This document shows, piece by piece, positions 30,740 to 41,644 of a DNA stretch of 64,000 nucleotides. Positions within the stretch are counted from its first letter, which is position 1; each line of letters opens with the position of its first letter. The DNA is from Serratia symbiotica. GTDB taxonomy: Bacteria; Pseudomonadota; Gammaproteobacteria; Enterobacterales; Enterobacteriaceae. The stretch covers positions 310,001-374,000 of the forward strand of contig LR025083.1 in assembly GCA_900380265.1 (NCBI GenBank), read 5' to 3'. The notes below the pieces were generated by a model. The model was not told where the DNA came from. It saw only the letters and a program-made list of their open reading frames with translations, and searched no databases. Position numbers and translations under genes: made by a program.

Positions 30740-33594
30740 AGTAAGAACAAACTTTTTGCCGGACAGCCTAACATATCGTCGGGCGTATAGCCTTGTGGAA
30801 CCCATGTATTCTGACTATGTCATTATATAGAGAATGATATAGTCTCTTTTGCCATTACACCACTGGGTGTCCGAAACGGGTATGTGTACCTCGGCTCTTT
30901 GTACAAAAGAAGGCTACCCACTAATATGCACAGTCTCTATATTAGGTAGAGCAATGCACCATATCCTAGAGGTGGCTTTGCTTGAGATATTCTAAGTTAG
31001 GCACACTTTAGATGCTCAGGGAGCACTTTAGTCGTCCACACTATACTGATAGCACCACCTTTACGGAGTGGTTAGAAATTTTCTACATGCAGGATTAAAA
31101 TGCCCGATCACGTCAACCGGGGTTTTACTTTAGTATTTGTTCTTTCTTTGATTTAACTGCTCTAGAAACCTTATTATAGCGTACTCGGTAGTATTACCGA
31201 GTAGTGTGTTTCTGTAAATGATGCTTTTAGCTGCCCGCCGTCAGAATGCTCGGAAATCACTATATCATTACTTTAACAAAGCATGCGATAGCCACGAAGG
31301 CAATGATCCTAGTATTAAAAACATAAGGTAGGGGGCTATTCAGTGACGGGAAAGGGCATTTGCATATTTATATTGGTAGGCCAATTTTCCTAAATTTATT
31401 TTACACTGCTCTTAGTCTTTTACCTACTTTGTATTAGGCAAGAATCGGATAGTGTTAAAAACTGTGTATATCACATACTGCTGTATAGCTCTCTTCTGTC
31501 CTACAACGGCACGTGTTGATAACATGGGACTGCAACTTACGGTACGCCATCTAATCTCGTAACAGTATAAAAAGATTATATTTAAATTGTGATTGATCTT
31601 CTTATTATAAAAATTTAGCGAATAATAGTGCAGATCACACATCCCAGAATGATTGCGATATTAATCGTTTTTTACAAAAAGTTAGTATTAAATTGTATTT
31701 TGATTGTGAAAAGATTGCTATGCAGCGGGTCTTTGCAGAGGCACCTTTTAAAATATCCTACATATTTGACACTAAGCTTTCAATGGTATCCGACACCTCT
31801 AATTTCCCTTTAATCTTCACTTTAAAAAGAAATGAGCTTTATAGGCAGTGAACGCTCTATCCTTTTTTGGGAATATAAGAAAACTTACACCGTTTCATGC
31901 TTTACATTTTTTTAAAATTAAGAAGCTATTTCCGTGCTTTCATTGCTCGAACGTCTTAGAACATGAAAGCTGGTAATAACCTCAGCATACATGGCTGGTC
32001 AGAATGGTAAGCATTCTTTACGGCACACTGGTTAAGAAATCTCTTTTTTGGATAGACTCTAGGCTTCTAAAAGATATCTTTGCGATAAGACAATGGCGCT
32101 AATGATGATTAATTATAGCGAAACCCTATCAGATTAAGATTATTAATCTTAATTAGTGGTTTTGGTGTCTGCACTCTCGATTACCAGGGTTATTTCTATT
32201 GAATTCAAGTTTCACGCTTAGCGCTGTATAGCAGACAAAAATCATTTTGACAAATAGTGGGAATGGCTGTTATGCAGTGGTCCGGGTTCCCTACTGCACG
32301 GTTAGATAAAGAGTCCTGCTATCTATAAGTGGCTTAGATCCCTATATGGTAAGTCACAAACCGAAGAAGTGTGAGATACATTTATAAGCATTTTTATTCC
32401 AACACACGATCATTCAGTACTAGGTTACTTTCCTTCGTAGATTCTACCGCGATTCGGAGCGGGTCGGGAGTACTGTCTGCTGTGTAGCGTGGTTAGCACG
32501 TTATGTGCGTGTTTTAACGATGCGCTGGATCTTAAAAGGGAATGGTGGCATGGTACTATACCTACTCCTAGGTATCACTATGTTGATCTCGGATGGGGTT
32601 TGTTATAAATATTCGCTAGGCCAACTGTTTTATTTGTCCGACAAACGATCTTTCTTACGCAGGTAACTGTTTATACGTTATGTTTGTGCTATCCAATGCT
32701 AAAAATACGTAATTATCTGCCTGTGTTGCACCGTGCTATGGATTTTTCGTAACCCTAAATGTTGGCTATGCATGGCATGCTACCTCCACTTTACGTGCCT
32801 TAGTCACTTTCGGTGCTAATCTCTTCTCCTTGATTGCAGCTAGCATCGCTTTCTGTTGGGGTCATCACATGGTAGTGTCAAGCAAACTGTGCTAAAACAC
32901 TATCAGAGATTAATACCGTCAATTATATTGGAGAATGCATAAAGTGTAGCAAAATAAGCATGAGGATTTCTGTTTAACGGAGGTCGCTCACACTATCTAT
33001 AAGCTATAAGAACTATTATCAGTGGTTCACTCTAATGCTTTAAGTATTCACTAATATCTAAAAGAACTGAACAAAATGGCGATAATCCGCTACAGGTAGT
33101 GATAAAATTAAAATTTTACGCCAAATAACCTATTTCATCAATGATATGATATTCGAATATCGGTTTTATACAGGCTGTATATAACCGTTTATGGAAATTT
33201 TTTATTTTATCTTTACCGTTATTTCAGCTATCAAAGACATCATCGACTGGATCGTTTGATGAAACGACATGCATGATAACGGTATTAAAAATACTTGTTC
33301 GTCGATTGTATCGGATACACTAAGCTTGATTTTAAATCTTAACTTAAAAGAAATGATGCGGATGATCCAGCCAGTACTCAAAGAGTATTTAGTAGATACT
33401 AAGAGGCCCAGTACCTTAGTACTGGGTACTATCTAATGTGCTTTAGTAAAAACAGGAATATGGGAAATTCCCAGCACCGTTGTGGGTTGCAATAAGAGCC
33501 CTATTTCCACATCCGCATATTATGGCGTCTAGCTTGAACACGGGCATCGAGTAAATACTGACCTCTAAACAGGAGGTGATCACGATAAAAGCTA
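30740..33594. other. Decayed region, expected site of sdhA, sdhD, sdhC and gltA
   Basis: Synteny predicts sdhA, sdhD and sdhC on the minus strand and gltA on the plus strand. I can read only faint hints, such as IIAFVAIACFVKV near 31.3 kb against GLFAVGEIACVSV of SdhA; this would not stand on its own. A plus-strand open stretch near 32.5-32.6 kb has hydrophobic residues but no family I recognise. No intact gene is present. Confidence 0.45.
33407..33426. repeat. Perfect 8-bp hairpin downstream of ybgI
   Basis: CCCAGTAC at 33407-33414 pairs with GTACTGGG at 33419-33426 across CTTA. It lies about 170 bases beyond the ybgI stop in the direction of transcription. No U-tract follows on the minus strand, so a terminator role is unproven. 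Confidence 0.6.
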
Positions 33595-34338
33595 TCAGGC
33601 TGGATTAGGTATATCTATAAAGGTCACCCTAAATCCGTGATACTGCGCTAACCATTCACCCAATGTTTTCACCCCGCCGCGTTCGGTGGCATGATGCCCG
33701 GCGGCAAAGAAGTTAATTCCCATCTCCTGTGCGATGTGAATAGTCTGCTCTGATACTTCACCACTGATAAAGGCGTCTACACCAAAACGCGCTGCACTTT
33801 CGATAAAGTGCTGCCCCCCGCCCGTAGACCAGGCTACTCGTCGGATATACGCTGGCGCATTATCTCCAAAATATAGCACATTACGACTCAGGCATTGTGC
33901 GATATGTTGTTGTAATGCATCGCCAGTGAGCGGTTGCTCAAACTCGCCGTGAGGAACTAGGGGCTGCACTTTGCCAATCATTCGGATGCCGAGCGCCTGG
34001 GCTAACTGTGCGTTATTACCCATTATCGGATGGGAGTCGAGCGGCAGATGGTAACCGTACAAGTTAATATCATTGCTCAACAATGTTTTAATCCTATTTC
34101 GCTTCATGCCACATATCACTGCCGCTTCATTTTTCCAGAAATAGCCATGATGTACAATAATAGCGTCAGCCTGTTCTTTCACTGCTGCGTCTAACAACGC
34201 CTGGCAGGCAGTGACCCCTGTGACAATGCGTTGTATATTCGGGCGACCTTCTACTTGCAAGCCATTAGGTGCATAGTCCTGAAAAGCTGCTGTATTTAGC
34301 TCTCTATTAATCAGAATTTCCAGATCGAGGTTACGCAT
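33595..34338 (-). CDS. ybgI: NIF3-family protein YbgI (GTP cyclohydrolase 1 type 2 homologue)
   Basis: YbgI is a toroidal hexamer with a di-metal centre of uncertain function; roles in cell-wall amino sugar or peptide processing have been suggested. From the second of two adjacent ATGs the protein has 247 residues, the family length, and begins MRNLDLEILINRELNTAAFQ. Metal-binding motifs are present: DAIIVHHGYFWKNE, PLDSHPIMGNNAQLAQ and FAAGHHATERGGVKTLGEW. The FISGEVSEQTIHIAQE segment is also conserved. AGAG six bases upstream favours the second ATG. It lies just downstream of phrB on the same strand (146 bases apart). No damage is seen. Confidence 0.95.
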   Translation of the reverse strand: MRNLDLEILINRELNTAAFQDYAPNGLQVEGRPNIQRIVTGVTACQALLDAAVKEQADAIIVHHGYFWKNEAAVICGMKRNRIKTLLSNDINLYGYHLPLDSHPIMGNNAQLAQALGIRMIGKVQPLVPHGEFEQPLTGDALQQHIAQCLSRNVLYFGDNAPAYIRRVAWSTGGGQHFIESAARFGVDAFISGEVSEQTIHIAQEMGINFFAAGHHATERGGVKTLGEWLAQYHGFRVTFIDIPNPA

Positions 34339-34484
34339 CATCTTCTCTTTTATATGTAAATACCTAAAGATACTCCTAAGCGATCAAGATCATCTCTTTT
34401 CCATCAGATCGTGTTGTGGTTGCATGGTGATGCTGCTATCTTCACTTTATGTCAGGCTGAATGGATTTAACCGATCAGTACTGA

Positions 34485-35939
34485 CTAATTTTTTAGTATC
34501 GCTTGCATGTGAGCGTAGAACCTCCCTTTCGCTGTTTCAAAAGATGCTAGAGCCTCTAGACGAGCATGCTTATGATCGACCACGGGAAGTGGATAATCCA
34601 GTATCAGGTGTTGTTTTTTTGCCCAAAGGTGGGGTTGATGAATGTCATTATCAGGCACCTCTGCCAGTTCAGGTAACCATTGACGGATAAATATCCCACG
34701 TGGATCAAATCGTTTACCCTGGGTAGTTGGGTTAAAAATACGGAAATAGGGGGCAGCATCTGTGCCAGTAGATGCCGCCCATTGCCATCCCCCGTTATTG
34801 GATGCAAAATCGCCGTCCAGTAATTGCGACATAAAATAACGTTCGCCGGTTCGCCAGTCGATTAGCAAGTCCTTTACTAAAAAACTCGCGCTTATCATAC
34901 GCAATCGATTGTGCATCCATCCGGTATTATTGAGTTGACGCATGCCTGCATCGACGATCGGATAGCCCGTTTCGCCTCTTTGCCAGGCTTGAAAGAGTGA
35001 CTCATCGTGCCGCCAGCATACCTGATCTGTCCACGCGATAAAGGGACGATGCTTGCATAATTCAGGATAAGCGGCCATCAGATGTCCATAAAACTCACGC
35101 CAGATAAGCTCATTGAGCCATCCAAACGCACCACTTGTACGGTCTTGCAATACTCTAGGATGTTCGACACACAGGCGATTAAAGCATTGGCGAGGCGATA
35201 ATGTACCTATCGCTAGATAAGGCGAAAGACTGCTAGTACCTGCAATAGCAGGAAGATCGCGTTGTGTGATATAATCCTGAATATGGTGGCGGCAGAAAGT
35301 CCCAAGCCGCTGTAGAGCGTTTTGTTCGCCAGCGGGGAAATCCTCCCCCAGTCCGGAATTCGAGTACGAAAATGCTGGCACATTAGCCGCTATATGCAGA
35401 GCGGTATTGCGTGATTGTGGTGCTGGTAGGCAGCGCACGTCACATTCGGTTAAGCGACGAATAAAAGCGTTGCGGAATGGCGTGTAAATTTTATACATTT
35501 CGTTATTACTAGTTGTCACGCTTCCCGGTGCTAATAGTAGGCTGTCATTGAAATGTTGGCACCGCACCCGGCCAGCTAGGCGATATTCCAGTCGTTTATC
35601 GCGCCGCCATTCATTTAGTGCATACTGCCTGTTATAAAACAATACTGTCACCCCCTGCTGTAAACAGTAGTCAATTAGCCAGTCAATAGAAACAGAAAAG
35701 TCATCACACTGATGGTAATAAAGAGGAATCCCTTTTTGCGCTAGTGCTTGTTGCAAGTGTTTCAGGGTAGCGTGGATTAGCGCTATTTGGCGATCTGCTA
35801 GGCCATGCCTCCGCCATTGGTGGGGCGTAGCAATAAAGACTGCCAATACCCTGGCATCGGGGTCATTACAGGCAGCATGCAATGCTTTGTTATCAGTTAT
35901 ACGTAGATCGTTACGCAACCAAACCAAGTGTGTTGTCAT
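34485..35939 (-). CDS. phrB: Deoxyribodipyrimidine photolyase (class I CPD photolyase)
   Basis: PhrB repairs cyclobutane pyrimidine dimers using blue light, with FAD and a folate antenna. The 484-residue product is slightly longer than the 472 of E. coli. An N-terminal alpha/beta domain begins MTTHLVWLRNDLRITDNKAL. The FAD-binding helical domain contains TSSLSPYLAIGTLSPRQC, WLNELIWREFYGHLMA, KHRPFIAWTDQVCW, GYPIVDAGMRQLNNTGWMHN and NNGGWQWAASTGTDAAPYFR. The three tryptophans of the electron-transfer chain can be placed in these last three segments. CGGAG eight bases upstream supports the start. Survival of a light-dependent repair gene in an insect symbiont seems odd but, as I recall, Buchnera also keeps phrB. 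Confidence 0.97.
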   Translation of the reverse strand: MTTHLVWLRNDLRITDNKALHAACNDPDARVLAVFIATPHQWRRHGLADRQIALIHATLKHLQQALAQKGIPLYYHQCDDFSVSIDWLIDYCLQQGVTVLFYNRQYALNEWRRDKRLEYRLAGRVRCQHFNDSLLLAPGSVTTSNNEMYKIYTPFRNAFIRRLTECDVRCLPAPQSRNTALHIAANVPAFSYSNSGLGEDFPAGEQNALQRLGTFCRHHIQDYITQRDLPAIAGTSSLSPYLAIGTLSPRQCFNRLCVEHPRVLQDRTSGAFGWLNELIWREFYGHLMAAYPELCKHRPFIAWTDQVCWRHDESLFQAWQRGETGYPIVDAGMRQLNNTGWMHNRLRMISASFLVKDLLIDWRTGERYFMSQLLDGDFASNNGGWQWAASTGTDAAPYFRIFNPTTQGKRFDPRGIFIRQWLPELAEVPDNDIHQPHLWAKKQHLILDYPLPVVDHKHARLEALASFETAKGRFYAHMQAILKN

Positions 35940-36879
35940 TAATCAAGCTCCGTGCGAATCATGTTCGTAATGCAGACTTAACTGATGACATAAGAGTAGA
36001 GATAGTGTTGATTCGCTCGATAGGCATTTTGTGATTTAGTTATATATTGTTTGAGTAGCTGGAATAGGTGATAAATGGTTGTATGCTATTTTGAATAGCA
36101 GTCGAGCAATTCGACCAGTTTGCACCTGGTAGTAGCATACAGTTGCTGTCGCAAACCTAGCATACGCATCAACACTGTGATTATCAGTCAGCTGTGTCAT
36201 CTTGCGTACCCGTGATCCTAGGAAGCCAAGTAGCATTCGATTCGAGCAGAGCTACAGCGAATCTTGTTCAGAAATAAGAGCCTCAACTTGTAGTGGGTAA
36301 AGAAGACGATCAAATTTCCCGAGTCAGCTATTTATAATACTATCTTGATGTCGTACAGCGAATAGACTTGTTTAATAAAGATTGCCGCTTTGTTACATTA
36401 TTCAGGTTACTCGAGCAACCCTTGTAATGGAAGACATGGCAGTTAATTCCAAAGTCCAGAAGCAAAGAGCGTAATGCTATTTACGCGCTTCTTTACCACT
36501 ATACTCGGTTATATAGTCGCACTATTGTAATCTCGTTATTTTGTGTGTGATTAATGATGTAGCTATATAACTACTTTTAATTTAGCCACCGGCTGTCTGG
36601 ATAATTGCTTTATATTAGCTACTAGTTCGGCGTTCGTATCGTTTCTGTAGTGTAACGTAGTCTCCGCTTTTTGGTTGGCGGGTTAAGGCTGTTTCTAGCC
36701 AGATTATCATAAACGTCAATCCCGTGAGTCGCTAGGCGATTATAGTGAGTAGAATCTTATGTGGTTATTTTACTTGCCTTATGTAGTAAGATATAGTGCC
36801 AGGGTAGACGAAAAATTTGCAAGAATATGTTCTTTCCTCATATAGGGGTAAAGATAACTGTCTGATAGACATCAGTAGT
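35940..36879. other. Non-coding region upstream of phrB
   Basis: E. coli has ybgA upstream of phrB, but the minus-strand frame at 36036-36236 does not resemble it and I could not read ybgA elsewhere. No gene, RNA or clear repeat is seen. Confidence 0.5.
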
Positions 36880-38500
36880 AGCGATTTAAGTCTAATTACG
36901 TAGCGATCGGAATCAGGGAGAACTAAGAAACACTACCTAATCAAATTAGAGGTAGATGCTTTTTGAGCATACCCTGGGGCTTTGACGATCAGTATTACTG
37001 CTTTGTATGTGATCGAAAATGCTATTTAGCACCCAGGAAGTTTCACAATAGAGTTTGTAAGCTGCTAAAGTGTCTTAAAGTCGCTCAGCGGAGTCATGGT
37101 TTCCTATTATCACTTGCAGATCACGGATTAGCAACTTTTTACTTTTTATATCGCGAAGCTATCTCTCATCGGATTTCTTTCGAGAAGGGTTGAAGACGGT
37201 GCGGTGAAAACTTTAGATACCGCTGCTTTTGATATGGTTAACCGGCATGCAATACGCATTAGGTTGATAAATAAAAATGCTTGAGTAGACCCACATAATA
37301 CTTTTGAGGTGTATTAACGGTGACCGTGGTGATTTCCATCCTAATAAAAATTATGATCAAATGGGTTTATCACTTAACTATTAATGCCTCCGATAGTCGC
37401 AGGCATCGAGGTGTTAGTACTTCGATGCGCCTGAATCACAGAATACTGGTCGTAAACTATTAATGAGCCATATTGAAGCTGACTAGACAATTAAGTGTTT
37501 GTATGTGTCTCGTCGAGGTGCCGGTAAATCAGCGTACTGGAGGCAATGTTGGCGTTGCCCGAATAAATATCTTATATACTACTTCATATAATGGTTGTGG
37601 TTTCATTAAATCTTGTCGTAACTCTTTGTTACGATCTTAGTCTGGATCGTAGCTGAACGTAAGATCTAATCTACCGCACAGCACTGGTAGATCGCAAACT
37701 ATTGACTGTGACGAGCAGTATACCCCTATGATATGGCTTGTGAGCCACATCATAGAACGGGAGCTTTGATCTATCAAGTTTATTTACCAACGTTAGCTCT
37801 ATTTCTAATGCGCAAGCATATGCCCGTAAATAGGCAAGACCTGAATCGCTGAGTGAGCCCAGCACAACGTTAGGTAGATCTGATAATTGTGCGTCATCTT
37901 AATTAGATTCAGCCATTTCTATAAGGGATTGGTCTAGCAGATCTTGAAGATGCAGATGACTGGCCATTCTCAGTCTTCTTCAGTGACTCACTCTGTACGA
38001 AATTCAAGCTAACTTACAAGATGTTATTAGACGTGTTATATTTGATTGCGCCGTTTCCTGTGGCGGTACCGGAGGGTATGATTAGGATGTTAATCACCTT
38101 CGTTATATCGTAACGATTATTAGGTAAGGTAGTCCGGGATGCTGAGGGTATAAATGTAAATCGTGATTTCCTATACGATTATATCAATCTTGTTAAAAGT
38201 GAGCACTTAGCGCATAGAAAAAGCGGCTAAGTTTAATAGTGTATGGGTGCCTGTATTTAGGTTGTCAGGTTAGTCTCTTCTTTTGAGGAAGGTCTTCACT
38301 GATCGCCTGATCAATAACGAGGATGTGTGCTTAGTTAATGCTGGAGTAAAATTCAGTCCGTAGCGCTAGGGTGTACTGAGTGTCACTGTGAGGGTAATAT
38401 TACTTGTCTGTCAAAACCGTGCGTACTGCTGTGATATCCATGAAAATACTGCGATCCTCTTTTTTTTGGACAGATTACCATTACGTGAATGGTTGGCTAT
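36880..38500 (-). pseudogene. pgm: Broken phosphoglucomutase
   Basis: Pgm interconverts glucose 1- and 6-phosphate, feeding UDP-glucose and glycogen synthesis. Near 38.05-38.1 kb the minus strand reads INILIIPSGTATGNGAIKYN, which parallels [20 protein letters not shown]; the active-site serine survives but the loop is altered. Near 37.05 kb it reads AAYKLYCETSW, which parallels DAYKIYCESFL near the C-terminus. Stops and frame changes separate the pieces. The spacing of the two matches fits the 546-residue family, from which the ends are estimated. Its place after seqA is ancestral. Confidence 0.85.
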
Positions 38501-38514
38501 CCACATCTCATTTT

Positions 38515-39060
38515 ATCACCACTAGTCAGTGTCATTGTTAGATAGTGAGGTAAATCATCTTTTTTGTTAGTTCTTCAAAGCAGTGCATCCCTAGATCATC
38601 TTCTTTGCTTATAGTGCGGTTGTGGCCAGTATTTGTATTGGTGATTACTTAATAGGGGTGGTTAGCACGTGTTTTGGGTTAGTATGCCTTAATTAGCGAC
38701 CAACGGGTCTTGTTCCGCGCGGAAATAACACGGGTACGGGTATTCACTATATCGGTGGCGGTTCTAAATCGATGTCGACGAGGTTATAAAGCGTGGAGAG
38801 GCCTCGTATAACCCAATCAAGCGGTTTGCTCTATTTAGGATATTTATCCAACGGTATTCATTTACGCATGTTGCTGATACAGCTTCGATAATACAAAATT
38901 GACGCAGGTAGTGCTTTAGAGTGGTTTTCCGATTTCCACAGGTGGCGTTGCCGGTGAATTTTAGCATGTGCCATAAAATTTGAAGGCGGTTTCAATAAAT
39001 ATTCCGTATGGTTAGCCAAGTAAATATAGGACTAACGTTTTGACCAAGTTTGATTTTTGT
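38515..39060 (-). pseudogene. seqA: Broken replication sequestration protein SeqA
   Basis: SeqA binds hemimethylated GATC and restrains re-initiation at oriC. The minus strand reads, with one stop, IFTWLTIRNIY-stop-NRLQILWHMLKFTGN, which follows YIASHTQHIGESASDILRRMLKFTAG of the N-terminal domain. After MLKFTGNA the reading is lost. Position between pgm and the divergent ybfF is as in E. coli, and the expected length fits exactly between their remnants. Confidence 0.75.
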
Positions 39061-39189
39061 TATCTTTATTCATGATTGTTCTTTAACTCATGGGTTATGT
39101 CAAATAATTGGTCGTATCAAGGTTTGGGTGGGAAAGACTCCGCGTTATTCATTGTTCAATGGGATTATGAGATTTAAGCACTCTCCTAG

Positions 39190-39935
39190 TGAGAGTTGCT
39201 TGATGAAATAGAATTCTCTTCTAGTGGTGACTAAGTTAGGATGCACTTGGTGTCTTAATCCATGTGGTTGAGGTTAATCTAGATAACCTGGTCAGGTTAG
39301 CGCGTGAGCTGAGTGAAAGTTAGAACATCATTAGCGTTAGAAGATTATTAAGGTTAACATGCGCAGACATAGGCTATCACAGTATTATGACGATATAGCC
39401 CATACAGGTATGATAGAGGCGTTGCTAAGATTGCTCGCGGCTACAGGATTGAAACAAGTTATCGTGATCGCTGATGCAAAGTGGCAAAGCAGGTATACAA
39501 GCAACGCTTGTTGACCTTAGTGCGTAGATCAACTGGTGGTCTCGATTGAGGGTCCCGAATCATCTCAGAGACGAATAATAGCTGTCAACGTCCCCGGTAT
39601 CACTCACCGGCAACCTGCCTTTACATTGTGCGTTATTCTTTAGTCTAGTAAAGAATTCATGATTTATTGCTCACTACAAGTTTTCTGAAAAGGTGAGGGT
39701 GCTTTCACTGGCGTCTATTGATAACCAGCAGTAAATATTACTGGTTTCCAAGAAACCAGGATAAGTGAATCAGGTAGTTTTGACCCGTGGTGGCTTATTC
39801 ACGGGATCTAGAAGATAGAGTCCGCGAAGATATTGAATGCAAATTCTGGAGGTTTGAGCTTATATTATGGAGAGTACCAGGTACTGGGTGCATGGCAAAA
39901 TTGAAATAGTACTGCATTTGCTGTAGCAGTTATAA
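39190..39935 (+). pseudogene. ybfF: Broken alpha/beta-hydrolase (esterase) YbfF
   Basis: YbfF is a short-chain acyl esterase. The plus strand reads NLDNLVRLARELSES then NIISV (family SLDNLGVLARDLVNDHNIIQV), next MIEALLRLLAATGLKQVIVI (the helix and strand before the nucleophile elbow GHSMGG, here replaced by ADAKWQ), and finally YWVHGKIEIVLHLL (family HWVHAEKPDAVLRAI) before stops at 39924 and 39933. The nucleophile motif is destroyed. Its slot between seqA and ybfE is ancestral. Confidence 0.85.
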
Positions 39936-40320
39936 ACGACCCTGGAGGTTAGCCTGCTAATAATAGCAATATATTAAAGACAATTACTTCGCACCTTGAA
40001 GCCTTAGTTAGGCATTGTTGTTTCTCTAGCTGATGTGGTAATATGCTTCCTGTGCTTTAGGGAAGCACAGTGTCTTCGTTGATGTAAATATGATATGAGT
40101 TTAAGTGAATCTGAATAGGTAAACAGTTGCTAATTAGCCCTCTAACAACATATTAACATTAATAATTTAAGCTGTAAAAAAGCTAAACGAAAGGCCGATT
40201 ATGCAAGTTGACAGTAGTAAATAAGTGGGTGAGCGAGAAGAGTTAACGTATATAAAAGTGAAGTTTGCTTGATATGCACTTTACTTGATGCAAACAAGCT
40301 CTTGTAGTACAAGTTCGTCT

Positions 40321-40600
40321 ATGGCAAAATCAAGTGGCACTGTGCTAGATCTCTTCCCAGATCTACAACGTCCGAACCGCCAGGGAGCAAACCCACTATC
40401 TTGCGATAGTTGGTTTGAAATTAATAAGCATTATTACCTACAGCACGATAAATCTGTGCTTAAAATCGCTTTTTGAGCTAAAATTTAACATCAATACGAT
40501 AGTACCTTTTAATACAATAGAGAGTTATTAGCCAGTGCTCTGATAGAGCATGTGTTTATTTCTCAATTACTAGAACAGCGACGCTTATAATCGCTTAGCC
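40321..40600 (+). pseudogene. ybfE: Broken LexA-regulated protein YbfE
   Basis: The plus strand from ATG 40321 reads MAKSSGTVLDLFPDLQRPNR then QGANPLSCDSWFEINKH, against MAKEQTDRTTLDLFAHERRP and KTNPLSRDEQLRINKR of E. coli YbfE, a short protein of unknown role. A frameshift after LQHDKSVLK leads to an early stop at 40474-40476. The lost C-terminal helix can be read in another frame as ALIEHVFISQLLEQRR (family ELIEEMLMQQLAALR). The frame also runs upstream of the ATG to 40285 without meaning. It lies in the ancestral place before fldA. Confidence 0.85.
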
Positions 40601-40782
40601 ATCATCAGGCGCTCTGTTCATATCAATCGCAGCGTTTAGATAAAATATTTACTACATTGGCTAAAAAGAGCAATTGCCGATAAGATGCTCAAAACTCTCT
40701 TTGTTCATGATTCTAATCGATATTAGACAAGTGATCTTTTAGATCGTTAAATGCAATTATTGCAAATAAAAGGTTATACGAT

Positions 40783-41322
40783 ATGGCTAGGGTAGGTATT
40801 TTCTTTGGTAGCGACACTGGCAATACCGAAAACATTTCCGAAATGATTCATGATATTTTCCAGGAAACGTTTGGTGTTGAGGTATCTAAAATTCAGGATA
40901 TCGCAAAAAGCAGCAAAGAAGATCTTGAAGGTTTTGATACCCTGCTTTTGGGTATACCAACATGGTACTACGGTGAAGCTCAGTGCGACTGGGATGATTT
41001 TTTCCCAACGCTGGAAGAGATAGACTTAAGCAGTAAGGTGGTTGCCTTGTTTGGTTGTGGTGACCAAGAAGATTACTCGGAATACTTTTGTGACGCGATG
41101 GGGACTCTCCGAGAGATGATCGAGCGGTGTGGTGCTTCCTTAGTAGGACATTGGCCAACCAAGGGTTATCACTTTGAGGCATCCAAAGGTTTGGTAGATA
41201 ACGATAACTTCATCGGGCTGGCGATCGATGAAGACCGCCAGCCTGAACTAACCAGGGAGCGCGTTTTAGCCTGGGTCACACAACTTTTTGGAGAATTGCA
41301 TCTAGGTGATATCGTGGGCTGA
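40783..41322 (+). CDS. fldA: Flavodoxin 1
   Basis: FldA is a small FMN electron carrier that reduces radical-SAM and other enzymes (for example BioB, IspG/IspH). The 179-residue protein has the phosphate-binding loop FFGSDTGNTEN and the two flavin-stacking regions PTWYYGEAQCDWDDFFPTLE and LFGCGDQEDYSEYFCDAMG. Length is 176 in E. coli. A four-residue insertion in the first helix or following loop (IHDIFQETFGVEVSK against IQKQLGKDVAD) accounts for most of the difference. AAAGG nine bases upstream supports the start. ybfE upstream is dead and fur follows on the same strand, as in E. coli. It looks functional. Confidence 0.97.
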   Translation: MARVGIFFGSDTGNTENISEMIHDIFQETFGVEVSKIQDIAKSSKEDLEGFDTLLLGIPTWYYGEAQCDWDDFFPTLEEIDLSSKVVALFGCGDQEDYSEYFCDAMGTLREMIERCGASLVGHWPTKGYHFEASKGLVDNDNFIGLAIDEDRQPELTRERVLAWVTQLFGELHLGDIVG

Positions 41323-41644
41323 GTACTATTAGTGTTGTCCAATAATTAACCGCAATCAAAATTAACTATATACTATTATTATACAATATAGATTGGCATC
41401 ATTAGATACAATACATTTGTAGCTATCCCAGATAGTCACTGTAAAGTGCATCGTCAGATTATCTCAGGCATCAAAGTGTTACAGTGAGATAGTAAGCGCT
41501 GTACTTATTATCACTAATAACGATTTGTTGCTTCCAGTGAGAGCAACTAGTTTTATTATAATACGCAATTAACTCTTGATTTTAATCAAGAGCAGAGATA
41601 ACAGCGACTTACGTTCATAAGTATAGGCACAGGACCAAATCCGC
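41323..41644 (+). other. fldA-fur intergenic region
   Basis: No convincing upstream ORF of the uof type is seen. A hairpin lies 53 bases before the fur start. The rest is AT-rich and probably holds the fur promoter, but I could not pick a single -35/-10 pair with confidence. Confidence 0.4.
41573..41592 (+). promoter_or_regulatory. 8-bp hairpin upstream of fur
   Basis: CTCTTGAT at 41573-41580 pairs with ATCAAGAG at 41585-41592 across TTTA. It could fold in the fur leader or be an operator-like dyad. It does not match the Fur box consensus GATAATGATAATCATTATC well. Confidence 0.4.
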
